64,000 nt of DNA from Setophaga petechia (taxonomy: Eukaryota; Chordata; Aves; Passeriformes; Parulidae). The position numbers and the translations under genes were made by a program. Within the stretch, counting starts at the first letter, position 1. Every line of letters starts with the position of its first letter. A model generated the notes under the pieces. The model did no database searches, was not told the origin of the DNA, and worked only from the letters and a program-made list of their open reading frames with translations. The DNA is taken from the NCBI GenBank assembly GCA_024362935.1, contig JANCRA010000003.1, positions 1,051,501-1,115,500 on the forward strand, in the 5' to 3' direction. Below are positions 27,501-38,326 of this stretch, one piece after another.

Positions 27501-30500
27501 CACAGCTGCCCAGGGCAGGGGTGCAGAGCCCATCCCTGGGGGATTTCAAAGCCACGTGGATGTGGCACTTGGGGACATGGGTCAGTGGTGGCCTTGGCAG
27601 TGCTGGGGGAAAGGTTGGGCTCCAGGGTCTCAGAGGCCTTGTGCAACCTGAATTATTTGATGACTAAAAGCTTTAAGCTGACACAATGGAGAACATGCAG
27701 AATTTGCAGTTTATCTTGTTCCTCCAATTAGTGATGATCCAGGGAACTGAAGTGAGAGGGAAGGAAGTAATGAAATCCTATTCTGCCACCACTTAGAGCA
27801 GGCTGGATTAAAACTTTTCAAGAATAGAAGCAGACACACAGGTAAGAATAGAGAGCACAGGCATCACACCAGGCTGGTTGTTCAGCAAAAACAGGGGCAC
27901 TCCAAGTGTATCCATTCTGACTATTAAGAGCAGCTTATGTTTTGAACTGTCAGCTTACAATAGCCTCTTAAGGCAGAAGCTGCTACACTCCTCAAATAAA
28001 TCCAATGAAAGAGCAGTTATTTCTATTAGCTTGCAGCAACATTAATACCTAACAACTGGGATCTATGCAATTGTCCATATATTAGCAGTTATTCAGCAAA
28101 GCTGCAAAATCAAAACAAACAAACAAAAAACCAACCAAGAAATCCCACAAACACAACATTTTCTTTGTTTCCTCCTCACACAATAGCTGTTAACTAACTT
28201 AGATTTTATTGAACTCAGGACTTTTTCTATGCAAAAGAGAAGCCATGACAAATCAATTCTTCACAGTTTCTGCTTAAACCCAGATATCTTTAATTTTTAA
28301 TTGAATCAGGCTTCTGGAAACCATTAAAACCAAAATAAATATTGATTTTTTAAAGTACAACTTAAGGGTTATAATGTATCTGGGAAAAAAACAACTGAAA
28401 AATCATGGAGAAATAATGGCAAGGGAGAATTTTAACACAAAACGTGCACAAGTTAAAAGGCAAAATGAAATAATATTAAGTACAGAACATAAACAGAGAA
28501 TAACAGTAAATATATTAAGCAGGACAATGTTATTGAAGGATAAACAAGGGAGCTGCTGATCATTTTGAGAGTTTGTGATTTGCACACTTCAAGAATCTTC
28601 AGGACAGCAAAAGATTGGTCAGCTAGCAGCACAAGGGAAATGATAAGGATTCAGAGGGTGAAGACACAATGCACAGAAAGGGACAAGCCAGCAAGGAAAA
28701 CCTTCACAGAGGTAAGTCAGAAATTGCTCAGCATGGCTGGGAGAAAGTGGGAAGCAACAAATGGAGTGCAGGGAAAGAAAGGAATCCAACAGATTTTAAG
28801 AACAGACACTATTGAGAAAAGTATCAATTAGGACATAACTGTACTATGTTCTTTTTTGTGCCTCTCCTCTCCCAGTGTCCCCTCAATGTCTCAAAGAAAA
28901 GTCCACACTTGTGAGGGCTGGCAGAGCACAAAAAATCATAACATCCTCTAAAACATTATCTAAAACCCCCATCAGTCTGAGGATCAGAAGACATTGACAA
29001 AGCACTAAGGCTTCACATTAAGAATATTTGTTACCATCTCACACTTTAGAAGTATTTTTAGTACAAAGATGCATTAAGATGTAACAGCTCCTGTCTGGGC
29101 AGGCTCTCTTACAAACACTTCTTCAAGTCATTGTTTAAATCAGGGAGGAAAAGTTCAAGAATCTACCTGGCTGAAATTAGCCCAGTAAGATAACTTGTAT
29201 CCAGAAATTCTTGTTTGTGTTCCCACACCCTTCCTCTGCAGACTGGCACAAGACTTAAGGCCTGTACCTCTGTCTTCCTCCAGATTTGATGAATATCTTA
29301 TTATGCTTTGGGGTGTACAGAGGTTCATTTGTTTACAAATTTCCAGGTTCACCCTATTTATCTACCAAATTTTTCTGGTTCTCCAACAGGATGGATCATG
29401 AAACTTTCATTTACAAATAAAGTGAAAGTTGAATTCTTTGAGCTTCTTGAGCAGACAACAATTCTCTAAATTATGTTTTGTTATTCACCATGCTGCCATT
29501 AAATATTTGTAAAATGCATGTTTTATTACTCCTTAGGAAAAAAGAAATTATTTATGCAGCTCTGGGAAAGGCTGTCCACAGAAGAACTTCCCTTATGCTG
29601 AAACCTTTCTGTTTCCCTTGGAAATCAGGGAAGTTTTTCCTCTGCTCTCTCCTGAATTAGGGCAAGCTATCAACTAGTAATTACCACATATCCACAGACC
29701 ATGAATCAAAAGGCACTGTGCAAGTGACTCCTTGGGAATACAACTATATAAAATGATTAGCTTTTCATTTCCCTGAGAGACACCTCCAGCTCAGTGGGGA
29801 GGGGGTGACTATTAACCTGTTCTCAGGTCTTCCATGAGCTGCACATTTCAAGAACAGATTTTTTTGCTGAATGTGCAAATCAAGTGTTTGCTGCTTCCAC
29901 ACATAATATTTTTTTTCCTGATTACCACTATACCACTGCACAGAATTTAAGGAGGGAAGGAAGATTTGTCAGGATACACTACATTAAAAAAAACCCAACA
30001 AACCCAAACCAATAATTTTATTTAAACTGCATTGGGAAATCCAATGTGTCCTTTCACTTAGAGCTGGATTTTTTTCCTTCAGTTTATTTCTGTTTGTCAC
30101 ACTACTCAGATTATATTTGCTTCATGAACGTCCTCCTGAAGCACAAGAAAAACAAAATGCTTGAACATTTCTTTGAAGTTTTCCTGCCTGGTTCCTCTAA
30201 ATTCCAAGGGTGGAGACATAACCACAGGAGTACACAAAGCCCAAAGGCATGCTGTGACAAAAAGGTATCCAAGGCCAGTGGACTGACCCAACAGAGCAAA
30301 GTTGCACAAAGAAGTTGCATTCAGAAACGTTCTGCTTTACAGGATGGATCTGAGGCAAGGGGTTCAAAGGAAACAGGCAGACATTGTACTGCACTCCAAA
30401 GTTGCCCTCCCAGCGTTTCCCAAATCTCCGATAATTTCATAAAATGAAAAATGCCAACATTGCCACATTCAGCATGGCTGAATACAAATGCTTTATCAGC

Positions 30501-33500
30501 AATCTGCAGCCCAGTGTTGTTCATTTACATTTCAGAACAATGAAACTTTAACAAGTCAGTCACTCTGTGGTTTGAAGTCTGACCATGGTAAGTCATGGTA
30601 GCAGCTTGTAATTAGGGCAGTCCCGCTCATTGCTTTGAACTGCTTTCATCCCGCTGACAGCTCTTACCTTTTCAGAGTTTGTAAAAACATCAGACTTCAG
30701 CTCTCCATCCAGAAACTCATTAAAGTATTTCATCAGCTTCTGAGCCTCCACGGCCCGTTGCCGTGGCGTGTTTACCCCCTCCAGCTGGTCGCCAAGGTGA
30801 CAGACCTTAGTTGCTACATAGCTGATGTGCTCATCCAGCTCTTGGAAATGTTGGAAGGCAACCTGGAGAACACAGACACTAAAATCATCATTTCCATTTC
30901 ACAAGGTTTCCCTCAGGAAGAAGCCCACTGAATGCAGGTGCTGCATCTCAGAACTGCTAATTAATTAATTACACACAACCCAAATAAATCTTAGTGTTTT
31001 TCCTTAAATTATTGTGAAGACTGCCCACTTCCAGCATTGCTAACACTCCTTAATGGAACATGCAGATGAGCCTCCTTTGACAGGAGAAATTGTCATCAAA
31101 TTCCCTTTATTCTTGGGTCAAAAAGCAACACCCTGTACCAAGAAAAGTTAAAGGTGAAAACTTGCACAGCCTCCCATTGACTCTGCCCTTTGGATTTACC
31201 TGGTTGCTTTTCTGCAGCTCTTGTACTTTCTTGGCAAATTCCTTTGCTTCCTTCTGGCACTGTTGTTCTAGTTTCTCCACCTTCCTCTGAATCCTTTCAT
31301 CCATTACCTGTAATTCTTGGATATGATTTACAAATTCTTCCAATAATCTGATTTAGAATAAAATACAGGAAAACAGACTTTAGTTTGAAAGACACTGTCT
31401 TCTGAAGAGCTTAAAACACCTTAAAAAAAAAAAAGCAACTTGCATACAAGGCTGATCTAACCATGTCCAACTTAGAAATGTTTCTAGATTGAAGACTTAA
31501 AATAAATAAATAATAAATAAAAAATAAATAAATCTAAATTTTTAATTTAATTATTTTAGAAAATAGCAATATAATTATTATTATATATAACATTAAAGAT
31601 CTTAGAAAAATTCGGTTTCTAAAATTTTGGAATTTTAGAAAAATTCAGTTTAAAAAAAAAAAAATTAAAAAATTCAGTTTCTAAAATTTTGGAATCACCC
31701 TGGTTGTGTACCATTCTATGACAACATAAAAACTCTGTGCATGGTGAGCCCAAGGAGAGAGGAACACCAAAATATTAATCATTCAAGAACGTGGCTCTGT
31801 CACAGATACAGAAATCCCTACATCCCCATCTTCCCTAAATAGGAAAAATGGAAATCATTTGGAAATCATTTCATATGGAAAAAGAAAGTTTAGGCCACTA
31901 CATCCCTTCAATGTAGGGGATACAACAGAAAATATTCTCTATTTTACAATTACTGTAAAGTTGGCAATCAGCATTACAATGAGTAATTATTAATGAGTAA
32001 CTGATACAGCCATAATTTCATAATGTTCTTCTGACTGATTTCACTTCTTCCCATAACCATTTTAGAGGGTTTTTCTGCCCTTTCCCATCATTAACTTTTC
32101 TTTCACACTCACATTTTACTCCTCCCAATCACAGTAGATCTGAATGCATTCTTGAATTCTCTGGTTTTTTTCATTCTGTTCTCATCATCTCTCTCTTTCT
32201 CATTCCTGTTTTTGTCCATTCTGTCCCATTTCAGTCACATTTTCAGCTCTTATTTTCTAAATATCCCAGTCACTGGTCACAGAATGGATTACTCCACAGC
32301 CATAAAACTCATGCTAAGAACTGAAAACATCTGAAACTTTTCAGAACTTTGCTGTCAGAAAAGGCTTTTAGCCCAGTCAGTTACTTGAGGACACAACTTA
32401 AAGAAAACTGGGCTGAGGCAGAAGTTGGTGACTCCTGTCCTTCACTCCCTGCTTGCCAGAAGCCCAAGAGCAATCTGCACATTGCAGCAGATTTCACAGA
32501 AAACAACAAGGAGCACATCTAATTTTACAGAATTATATTGAAAATCAAATTTAAACAACAGTGACACAAAGCATTCTTTCAAACAAAAGTACAGAGAAAT
32601 GCAGGCAGTCTCTATTAATTTTAACAAACTGATTCAGAGTGGGGTTTGATTTTTAAACAGGTCTTGTGTCAACTCTTCACTATTCAGCAGCACTGCTCAA
32701 TATATTGAAAAGTAAAGAAGCAGAAGAGGCTGCTGCTGGTCAGGTTTACAGATGAGAAATAGAGACTCCAATAGTCTTTCTAGCAGAAAACAGAAAAGAA
32801 AAAAAATAGACACCAAAAGATGTTTCTTTTTCAATATTAATTTTGGCTCCCTGCCCAATACTAGAAGATGCCACAAGAAAAATATTTATTGTTGCAGGTC
32901 TCATCTGTTTTCATTATGGAAGTGCCTCCCAGAAGTTCACACAAGCAAACCAGCAGAAATACAAAAAATCTGTTAAATTAAGTAGGAATTTGTGCAAACC
33001 ATGAACCACCCTAATGTATACACTGGGCACAAGCACAGGGGAAGAGCTCCAGGGAATAATGTTGTGTATTTCCAGGCTTCTTCCTGCTTCAATCACACCT
33101 AAAGCTCTGCAGAGGATGCAGGCCTCAGACTGAAAGTCAAGAGTTCAGCATTTTGCTAGAAATTCAACAATATCCCTTCTCTCCTCAGATGCCTCCAAAG
33201 AGGCAGAGTGCTCCAGAAGAAATGTCCTTGGACTGTGTCAGGTTCATTTGCTGACATTTTAGTCAGTCAGGTTAGTTTATCATGAGCTCTCATCCCCAGA
33301 GCTGCCTCTCTTGCTGTTCTACCTTTTTGTGCCTTTTATTTGCACACTACTGTGTCTTAAAACAAGGGAGCTCAGGAAACTAAAGTAAGAAATTCATTAA
33401 ATTTGCTTAACTATCATAGCAGTGGTATTTTGCTTGAATGCACCAACTGTCTGGCAAGCAGAAACATCAGTTCTCCTTCATTCAAAAGGTCTCAATCAGA

Positions 33501-36500
33501 AAGTGACTTTCCCAACTCGTTACTGAATAATTAGTTCTGAATAATTGGCTCATGGACACAAATGCTAACAATTCTCCCACATGAAAACCTCTTTGGACAC
33601 ACAGCAACACTATACACAGGTTTGTGTGGAATAAATATATTGAATATATGTGGAATAAACCAGTACAATTAGAGATAAATCCATTTTGACCTTTGTGCAA
33701 TTTGATTTTTTTTTACCTTTTGGGATCGAAAGCTTCTCCACCTCTGGAACCTCCCCCAGGTGTTCTCCATGCCAGTCGTTCAATGTATTCATCTGCCACA
33801 AAAGGCTCCTGGCCACAGAAGAAAAACCCTTTACAAAGTGCCACAGCAGGCTGTTCACACCTCATTCTGAAAGTGTTCAGAAGCTTTACTAGAATCAAAA
33901 GTACAGTGCTGGCAATTACTCCATCACCCCTTGGGCTTACATATTTATTGTTGAGAACACTGCTTTTAATATGATGAGTTGGAACATCAAGTTTAGATAT
34001 TATCAGAGTGCTTGCAAAGATTGTGCTGCAGGTCTGTGAAGAGCTGGCTGTAAATGACATTATTTGCAGCTGAGTTTGTGGCTTGTCATTGCAAAGTGCC
34101 TGAGCCCTGCAGCTGATTTGAGAGGTTACATCACCGTGAGCCAGCCATCAGCAGAACACACCAGAGAATTCATCTGCCCACAAAAATGATGTGGCAAAAT
34201 AAGGGGTTTTTACAGTTGTTCAACTCTCTGTCACACCATGGCATCACACACAGAACTGACCAAAAAACCCAGCCCAAAAAACCCAGCATGAGATGCCACT
34301 GGATGCAACCCAAGTGCAACTGCAGAAACAGAGCAGATAAAAATGAGGGAAAAAGGCATAAAAACAGAGGATGAATTTTATTTCGACAAGGAGAAAAAAC
34401 AGGGTATGAGTGACACTAAAACTCAAGGTTACACAAGTTTCTTCCATAGTATTTGCTGGTTCTTCCATAAAAGCACCACTCAAGGGTAAAGAGTTAAGAT
34501 TATTTCTCCACCCAACAACATTTTCTGAAGGCAGAGGCCTCATTTATAAACCAAAGACCTCCAATTTTAGCTGACTTAATACTTCCACCAGCTCAAACAT
34601 TTCATCACACAGTTAATACTAAATTACTCTAAACACGGTCCAATTTCTATCATTAATAAAAATAATATTTATCACTTCAGCAGCAGTGATTAGGTGCTAA
34701 AATCAGCACTTTTCAGACAAGTAAGAAAAGTATCCCCACAACCACCAGGATTTTATAGAAAACTTTTGAATTATAAGAAACAACAGTTCCAAAAGTGTGA
34801 AACAACCCAAAACAGAGCTGGGAGTGGCTCTGGCTAATAGGGGTATTTGATGCAACAACTGAGTATGTCACCACTGCTTCTGATAAAACTTGGTTTAAAA
34901 AAAATGAAAACAGTAAAAAATAAACAGATCTCAACAGGTATTACATTGCTTACTGTATCAATATGTCTGAAACTTTGTCACAAGGAATAAGGAAGGAAAA
35001 ACCAGCCTTACAGAGATAGCTTTGAAAGTAAAACCAAGGGTTGAAAAGCAAATATTGCCTGTTCAAGGTCTGTCTCCTCAGAAACAAATTATGCTCTATC
35101 CAGTCAGGCCCAGCCACTAACCAGGAAGATAAAAGGTTTTTAAATATACTTTGTTACACACTGAATCCTGACAGACATGGCAGAAATTTTGTCCCTCAGT
35201 AACTCCTCATGCACAGACTGACTCCAGTAACTGCTGTGCTCAGCCTCCTTGGCTAAACTTCACAAGTAACTGGTTGATACCACATAAAAACAATTTCCCT
35301 GCAAGCCACTCATCTCTTTAACCAAGTCCTTCCTGCTACACAAGGTGAAGTTTCCTTTGCAAGAATCCTTTTCATCAAAAGCCACAATGCCAGGTTTTCA
35401 TGCCAAGTGTAAATTCCATCCTTATGCCACCTGGGTATCTAAAAGTTTGGAACACTTTTGTAATGTAATTATGGGTGAAATGAGTCAGAGCAGTAACATT
35501 CCCTTAGGGGAGGCCTCCAGCTTCCCAGTTACCTCAGGGCTCTTTGCAGGACTCCTCCTTTATATGAAAATCCACATTTTTTTCCTCTGAAGATCCTGTA
35601 ATTCAGCTGAGGCACCACTTTGGTTACAAGGACACTGAAGCCAAGTATGGAAGAACCCTGAATAAAGGGTCTCTGTGTGTGCAGATAACATTTTCTACAC
35701 TTCTCCCTTCTGAAAGATAATTCACCTACACACATATAATAGCTAAAAAAACATTTTAAAAGTTTTTCTGCAAGACTCTTCTCCAAGAGAAATCAGATTT
35801 AGAGCTATGTCCATCTTTTTTCACCCATCATGCCCCTATACACCTCTAAATAATCCTTGAGTGCATGTGTACACAGACCACCTGCAGCTCCCTCCTGGAA
35901 AATACCTGTTCTTCCAAGAACATTTATACAGGAGACTTGTCCTTCAGTTTTTTAATCATATAAATACTGTTCTATATTATATAAGAAATATTAACTGGAG
36001 TGGATATTATGTGCAGGATACTGATCAACAGAAAAATAAAATCAGCTTTTTCTTCCAATTTTCCACAGAGGGTGTGTTAAAAATAATCTACTTGATTCAT
36101 AAGGAATAAATGAAGTTCAACAGTGTCTTTCTAAGACATGATTTTCCAGGTTCCACTGCAGATCCAAAAGTTCTTACTTTAGTTTGTACCTTCCATACAC
36201 ATTTGCTTTTTTAAATGCTATCTTGATAACAGGGTTACTCACAGCTGACAGCCTAGCTCCTATTTTAAGTCCCCTATCCTGTTCTGCAGAAACTGCTGAA
36301 AATCAGCTATTACAAATGTCATTTGCAAGTCCTTTGCCTGTTATCAGATGAGCCCCAACAGTCAATTTCTTCAGCTTTGAACTTCCCTCTGGCTCCAGAT
36401 GAATTAACGTGATCCCATCCATTCAGCCAATACTCCTGATTTAATAAGAGATATGCCTGAAGTGGGTCATAACCTGGTTTGATCTGGTGTTTACAAATGA

Positions 36501-38326
36501 AACTACACTGGACACAGCCAGATTAAAAACCAGTTTAGAAGTATCCACTGTTAAATTATGCTTTAAGTTATGTGAGGGAGAACTCAGTCCATGTTGTGCC
36601 CATTTTCAGCACAGATCCTGCTAATTTCCCATATCCGTACTGAAATTTACTTAAAACACACACTCATGAAAATATGGTAATCAAATTTCAACCTCAGTAG
36701 ATACCTAAGGGCTACTCCCGTAACAAGTACATTTTTATGTTCTTATATAAGAAAGAAATTTTAAACTGACCAAGTAGGCAACATTAAATTAGTGGACATC
36801 AACAAAAACTCTCTTGCCTTTGGAGTGAAAGAGAAGTGAAAGTGGGAGAGACAGAGATACTGGATCCCATGTTGGAAAAACATAATTTCTAGCCCCAAAC
36901 TCCAGTCAAGAGTCTCACCTAATTTGCAATTTCATCTTTATTGCTATTGCAAAATGGAAAAAGTTGTTGCACGACCCAAAGCAGCCAAAACACACAGTTT
37001 TCTTTCCATATTCAAATTACCTCGCACTCAACACCCCACAAAGAACAGAATGGCACTGTCATCGTGTTGAGAAAAAACCAAGGGGCTCCTAGAGTGTGCA
37101 GGGAGGGTACAAAACCTGGCATCCAGCTACAGGAACACAGTGTTTTAGTCCTGCCATTTTTTAAAGCTGTGCAAACCAAAAGATGTGAGTCATAACACTC
37201 GTGTGCCATCACAGTGATTCATAAATTCAAATGCACACAATGCATTTACATAAAGCCCAGATATAGGATCTTCCAGAGAAACAGGAAGACCCTTTCCTGA
37301 AGGCTGGGCAGAGAGAGTCCCAGAGACAACCCAGCAGAACAACAACCAGCTCCTGAGTGACTTGGAGAGCAAACACAGGACACCTGGGGATGACTCCATG
37401 TCCCTGTGAAGAGGAAGTGGGGACACCACACACTTTCTGTTCATCACAGGTCACATCATGAGAGCTCACGGTCCAGGCCAGAAGCTGAAGCCACAGAATC
37501 ACAGAAGGGTTTGGGTTGGAAGAGACCTCAAAGATCATCTCGTTCCAGCCCCCTGCCATGGGCAGGGACACCTTCCACCATCCCAGGTTGATCCAAGCCC
37601 TGTCCAACCTGGCCTTGGGTATGTCCAGGCATGGGGCAGCCAGAGCTTCTCTGTGCCAGGGCCTCACCACCCTCACAGTCGAGAGGGTGATATTATTCTT
37701 CCTAATATCTAACCTAAACCTTCTCTCTTTCCGTTTGAAGCCATTCCTCCTCTCCTGTCACTACACATTCCTGTAATAAGTCCCCTCTCCATCTTTCTGG
37801 CAGGCTCCCTTCAGGAGGGAGATGATCCTTGTACGTCTCCTCCAACTTAGGGCATTTCGTATTTCCACGGGAAGAATCTGACAGACTCCTGCTGTTTCTG
37901 CCCTGCTCCTTGCGTGGGCTTGGCTGAGCTATTCTCCTTCCTCATCTCCACCGCGAGTAAAGGCAGGGCAATGTCATTTCTTTATTCCATCCCAGCCCCA
38001 CTGACACCGCCGCGCCGGGGTCAGACGAGGGGGTGCCTTCGGCAGAGGGAGCGCGGGGCCGGGCCTGGTGTGGCCCTGTCACCCTCCCGCTGCCAGCACC
38101 CGGGAGCCGGCCGGGAGGGAAGGAGAGAGGCCCTGCAGCGGGGCAAGGCGGGCACCGCACCCGCGGGGCGGCACCGGGGCTGCCCCGCTTCCCCAGCCCC
38201 ACACACCGCCCGCCCTTCCTCGGGGAGAGGCCGCCGCATCCCCTCAGCCAGCCCAGCCGGCCCGGCCAGCGCCGCCCGGCCCGCGGGGCCCGCACCCACC
38301 TCGAAGAGCTCGGCCGTGGTGGCCAT
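12411..38326 (-). CDS. EXOC5: Exocyst complex component 5 (Sec10), 18 coding exons, complete
   Basis: EXOC5/Sec10 is a core subunit of the eight-protein exocyst, which tethers secretory vesicles to the plasma membrane before SNARE fusion and serves ciliogenesis and polarised traffic; in the known complex it bridges the vesicle-side subunit Sec15 to the rest. I recognise the protein across its whole length: N-terminus MATTAELFE then EPFVADEYIER, a coiled-coil segment around residues 45-85 (MDERIQRKVEKL onward), the helical Sec10 body, and the C-terminus ending RLARHFS. Coding exons in order (high to low): 38326-38300, 33808-33717, 31347-31200, 30862-30668, 26557-26493, 26051-26023, 25876-25767, 25280-25236, 25127-24987, 23893-23811, 23363-23154, 22007-21860, 19650-19542, 18862-18742, 18367-18281, 15985-15877, 14577-14362, 12599-12411. 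All junctions keep frame and sum to 707 codons plus stop. The usual vertebrate length is 708; one residue is absent in exon 2. All donors are GT except exon 15, which is GC. Confidence 0.97.
12661..12735. repeat. 30-bp tandem repeat, about 2.5 copies
   Basis: The unit starting 'taacagaatatccatcaggt' repeats at 12661, 12691 and 12721 with only a few changes, so the period is exactly 30 bp. It lies in EXOC5 intron 17 about 60 bp from the last exon's acceptor. Confidence 0.9.
12745..13245 (-). mobile_element. Probable LTR, family C (ERVL-like)
   Basis: On the minus strand the block has a TGTAAGAAGTAG-type start, a 'gattggtca' CCAAT-like box, a TATAATGG stretch and an AATAAA near its end ('gaaaataaaccagctcaagg'), the usual order of LTR promoter and polyadenylation signals. 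It is not part of the adjacent family-B LTR. Ends are uncertain and no target duplication was identified. Confidence 0.45.
13254..13905 (-). mobile_element. Solo LTR, family B
   Basis: On the minus strand it starts TGTGGGAATCC, runs through 'gcttggggtcccaagatgg', 'cctccatcttctgggtgatg' and 'gttatagataagaaacaata', and ends near CCAGCA. The same order occurs on the plus strand at 43546-44532. The 6-bp string GTATCT directly follows it at 13906-13911 and occurs again at 13247-13252, a likely target-site duplication. It is in sense with EXOC5 (both minus). Confidence 0.8.
13967..14350 (+). mobile_element. Solo LTR, family A, abutting EXOC5 exon 17 donor
   Basis: It begins TGTGGTGGTGTTCACAGG and ends ATAGCTACACA. 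Flanks GACAGG (13961-13966) and GACTGG (14351-14356) agree at 5 of 6 bases, a decayed target duplication of ERVK type. Landmarks match the copy at 14624: a 'gaaggctgatttattatttt' block, TATA-rich stretch, 'gattggcca' box and CTTCTCAGGAGG tail. It is antisense to EXOC5. Confidence 0.88.
14362..14577 (-). CDS. EXOC5: EXOC5 exon 17 (residues 574-645), flanked by two LTRs
   Basis: Encodes ACVKVCGYVRKQVEKIRNSM through YRKCAKDFK, exactly 72 codons in phase 0, so its loss would be in frame. Donor GTGAGC at 14361; acceptor CTAG at 14578-14581. A family-A LTR ends 11 bp past the donor and another begins 46 bp before the exon start. The pyrimidine tract fits in that 46-bp gap. Confidence 0.96.
14624..14980 (+). 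mobile_element. Solo LTR, family A, with perfect 6-bp TSD
   Basis: It starts TGTGGTGGTGTTTGCAGG and ends GTCCATGACA, 357 bp. It is flanked by identical ATCTAC at 14618-14623 and 14981-14986. A TG...CA terminus with a 6-bp duplication is the hallmark of alpha/beta-like (ERVK group) retroviral integration. It lies in EXOC5 intron 16, antisense to the gene. Confidence 0.93.
15877..15985 (-). CDS. EXOC5: EXOC5 exon 16 (residues 537-573)
   Basis: Encodes TLNCMIGQMKHILAAEQKKT through VLIQYTN. Acceptor AAAG, donor GTAAGT. Confidence 0.95.
15986..18280 (-). other. EXOC5 intron 15 (GC-AG)
   Basis: A 2.3-kb intron with no recognised repeat apart from short homopolymers and a small palindrome-like stretch near 17223-17246. 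Confidence 0.8.
18275..18280 (-). promoter_or_regulatory. GC-type splice donor of EXOC5 intron 15
   Basis: Minus-strand sequence across the junction is GATAG|GCAAGTAG. Apart from the C at +2 it matches U1 well, as GC donors usually do. No in-frame GT alternative close by would restore the known protein sequence. Confidence 0.85.
18281..18367 (-). CDS. EXOC5: EXOC5 exon 15 (residues 508-537), GC donor
   Basis: Encodes SSPKLSECLQKKKDIIEQME through MGID and half of an arginine codon. The exon must end at 18281 because the next exon begins G ACA CTG at 15985 and supplies the third base. That leaves AG|GCAAGT as the donor, a canonical GC-type site. Confidence 0.93.
18742..18862 (-). CDS. EXOC5: EXOC5 exon 14 (residues 468-508)
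   Basis: Encodes IPSSDSKNANLYFLDVVHQA through DHLMPLI. Acceptor TCAG, donor GTACCT, with a split serine codon. Confidence 0.95.
19542..19650 (-). CDS. EXOC5: EXOC5 exon 13 (residues 432-468)
   Basis: Encodes LSDPSDLPKNAFRIFSMLVE through ALETGLA. Acceptor AAAG, donor GTGAGT. Confidence 0.95.
19905..19967. repeat. AT-rich tandem repeat, about 14-bp unit
   Basis: Variants of 'aattaagggtaat' occur about five times in a row. It lies in EXOC5 intron 12. Confidence 0.75.
21860..22007 (-). CDS. EXOC5: EXOC5 exon 12 (residues 382-431)
   Basis: Encodes IQDLKERLRQRTNLPLGPSI through AFERCHR. Acceptor CCAG, donor GTAAGT. Confidence 0.95.
23154..23363 (-). CDS. EXOC5: EXOC5 exon 11 (residues 312-382)
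   Basis: Encodes TTNLSSKLMEFNLGTDKQTF through the KNHQKRSIGTG stretch. Acceptor AAAG, donor GTAAGT. Confidence 0.95.
23811..23893 (-). CDS. EXOC5: EXOC5 exon 10 (residues 285-312)
   Basis: Encodes SYVKDQLEEHRKSDAEQYLK to DLYTR, with the arginine split at AG|GTATTT. Acceptor GCAG. Confidence 0.95.
24987..25127 (-). CDS. EXOC5: EXOC5 exon 9 (residues 238-284)
   Basis: Runs from GAFLRNDVFEDAAILC to FEVKLQ, 47 codons in phase 0. Acceptor CTAG, donor GTATTT. Confidence 0.95.
25236..25280 (-). CDS. EXOC5: EXOC5 exon 8 (residues 223-237)
   Basis: A 45-bp in-frame exon encoding GYSHCVDVYIKQCQE. Acceptor ACAG; the donor GTAATG is weaker than its neighbours. Confidence 0.95.
25767..25876 (-). CDS. 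EXOC5: EXOC5 exon 7 (residues 186-222)
   Basis: Encodes SKYHDLECQLIQEFTSAQRR through AAVLLHFK. Acceptor CCAG; donor GTAAAA. The exon itself begins GTAAGT, a donor-like string that is coding here. Confidence 0.95.
26023..26051 (-). CDS. EXOC5: EXOC5 exon 6, 29-bp microexon (residues 176-186)
   Basis: This very short exon encodes FSEVKSKIA between acceptor ACAG and donor GTAAGT. It finishes the split arginine from exon 5 and starts the serine completed by exon 7, so skipping it would shift the frame. Confidence 0.93.
26493..26557 (-). CDS. EXOC5: EXOC5 exon 5 (residues 155-176)
   Basis: Encodes IKEAADIIQKLHLIAQELPF and ends with a split arginine at AG|GTAAAA. Acceptor CCAG. Confidence 0.95.
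26558..30667 (-). other. EXOC5 intron 4
   Basis: A 4.1-kb intron. It contains the sense-plus CR1 at about 27285-27665; the rest holds nothing I recognise. Several 60-133 codon open frames here have no family resemblance. Confidence 0.8.
27285..27665 (+). mobile_element. CR1 LINE 3' fragment
   Basis: Plus-strand order is typical: 'aggagcagctgagggggctc', 'agcctggagaaaaggaggct', 'cccagagaacaagggacagg', 'gcacagctgcccagggcagg', 'gtggatgtggcacttgggga'. The terminal nonamer is decayed. It is antisense to EXOC5. Confidence 0.92.
30668..30862 (-). CDS. EXOC5: EXOC5 exon 4 (residues 90-154)
   Basis: Runs from VAFQHFQELDEHISYVA to FTNSEK, 65 whole codons in phase 0. Acceptor CCAG, donor GTAAGA. Confidence 0.95.
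31200..31347 (-). CDS. EXOC5: EXOC5 exon 3 (residues 40-89), coiled coil
   Basis: Encodes LLEEFVNHIQELQVMDERI and a long charged helix ending LQKSNQ. Acceptor TCAG, donor GTAAAT. Heptad-like spacing of Leu/Ile/Val supports a coiled coil, in line with the N-terminal helical hairpins of exocyst subunits. Confidence 0.95.
31348..33716 (-). other. EXOC5 intron 2
   Basis: A 2.4-kb intron whose 3'-most part (31498-31700) is low-complexity AT repeat; the remainder shows no recognised element. Confidence 0.8.
31498..31700. repeat. (AAAT)n run followed by a two-copy AT-rich direct repeat
   Basis: 31501-31534 is an AAAT microsatellite. Just after, the string 'ggtttctaaaattttggaat' near 31613 recurs as 'agtttctaaaattttggaat' near 31675, and 'ttagaaaaattc' occurs twice. 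It is a local duplication in an EXOC5 intron. Confidence 0.8.
33717..33808 (-). CDS. EXOC5: EXOC5 exon 2 (residues 10-40)
   Basis: Begins EPFVADEYIER after acceptor CCAG and ends with a split arginine codon at AG|GTAAAA. The glycine-rich turn reads GGSRGGEAF, one residue shorter than the family form I know. Confidence 0.95.
33809..38299 (-). other. EXOC5 intron 1
   Basis: The longest EXOC5 intron, 4.5 kb. It holds the antisense CR1 near 37490-37830 close to the CpG island and no other recognised element. Confidence 0.8.
37490..37830 (-). mobile_element. CR1 LINE 3' fragment, near-complete tail
   Basis: Plus-strand reading starts 'cacagaatcacagaagggtt' and continues 'ttgggttggaagagacctca', 'ccatgggcagggacaccttc' and 'cttcctaatatctaacctaa', the antisense CR1 order. 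It lies 150 bp from the CpG island and is in sense with EXOC5. Confidence 0.93.
38300..38326 (-). CDS. EXOC5: EXOC5 exon 1 coding part (residues 1-9)
   Basis: It encodes MATTAELFE. The ATG has G at -3 and G at +4, a strong initiation context. The donor GTGGGT follows directly at 38299. The exon lies inside the CpG island. Confidence 0.95.

Noticed and set aside
28374..28831. Possible retrocopy or gene fragment in EXOC5 intron 4
   Set aside because: Two short lysine-rich frames were checked for familiar motifs and none was found; there is no poly-A tail or flanking duplication.
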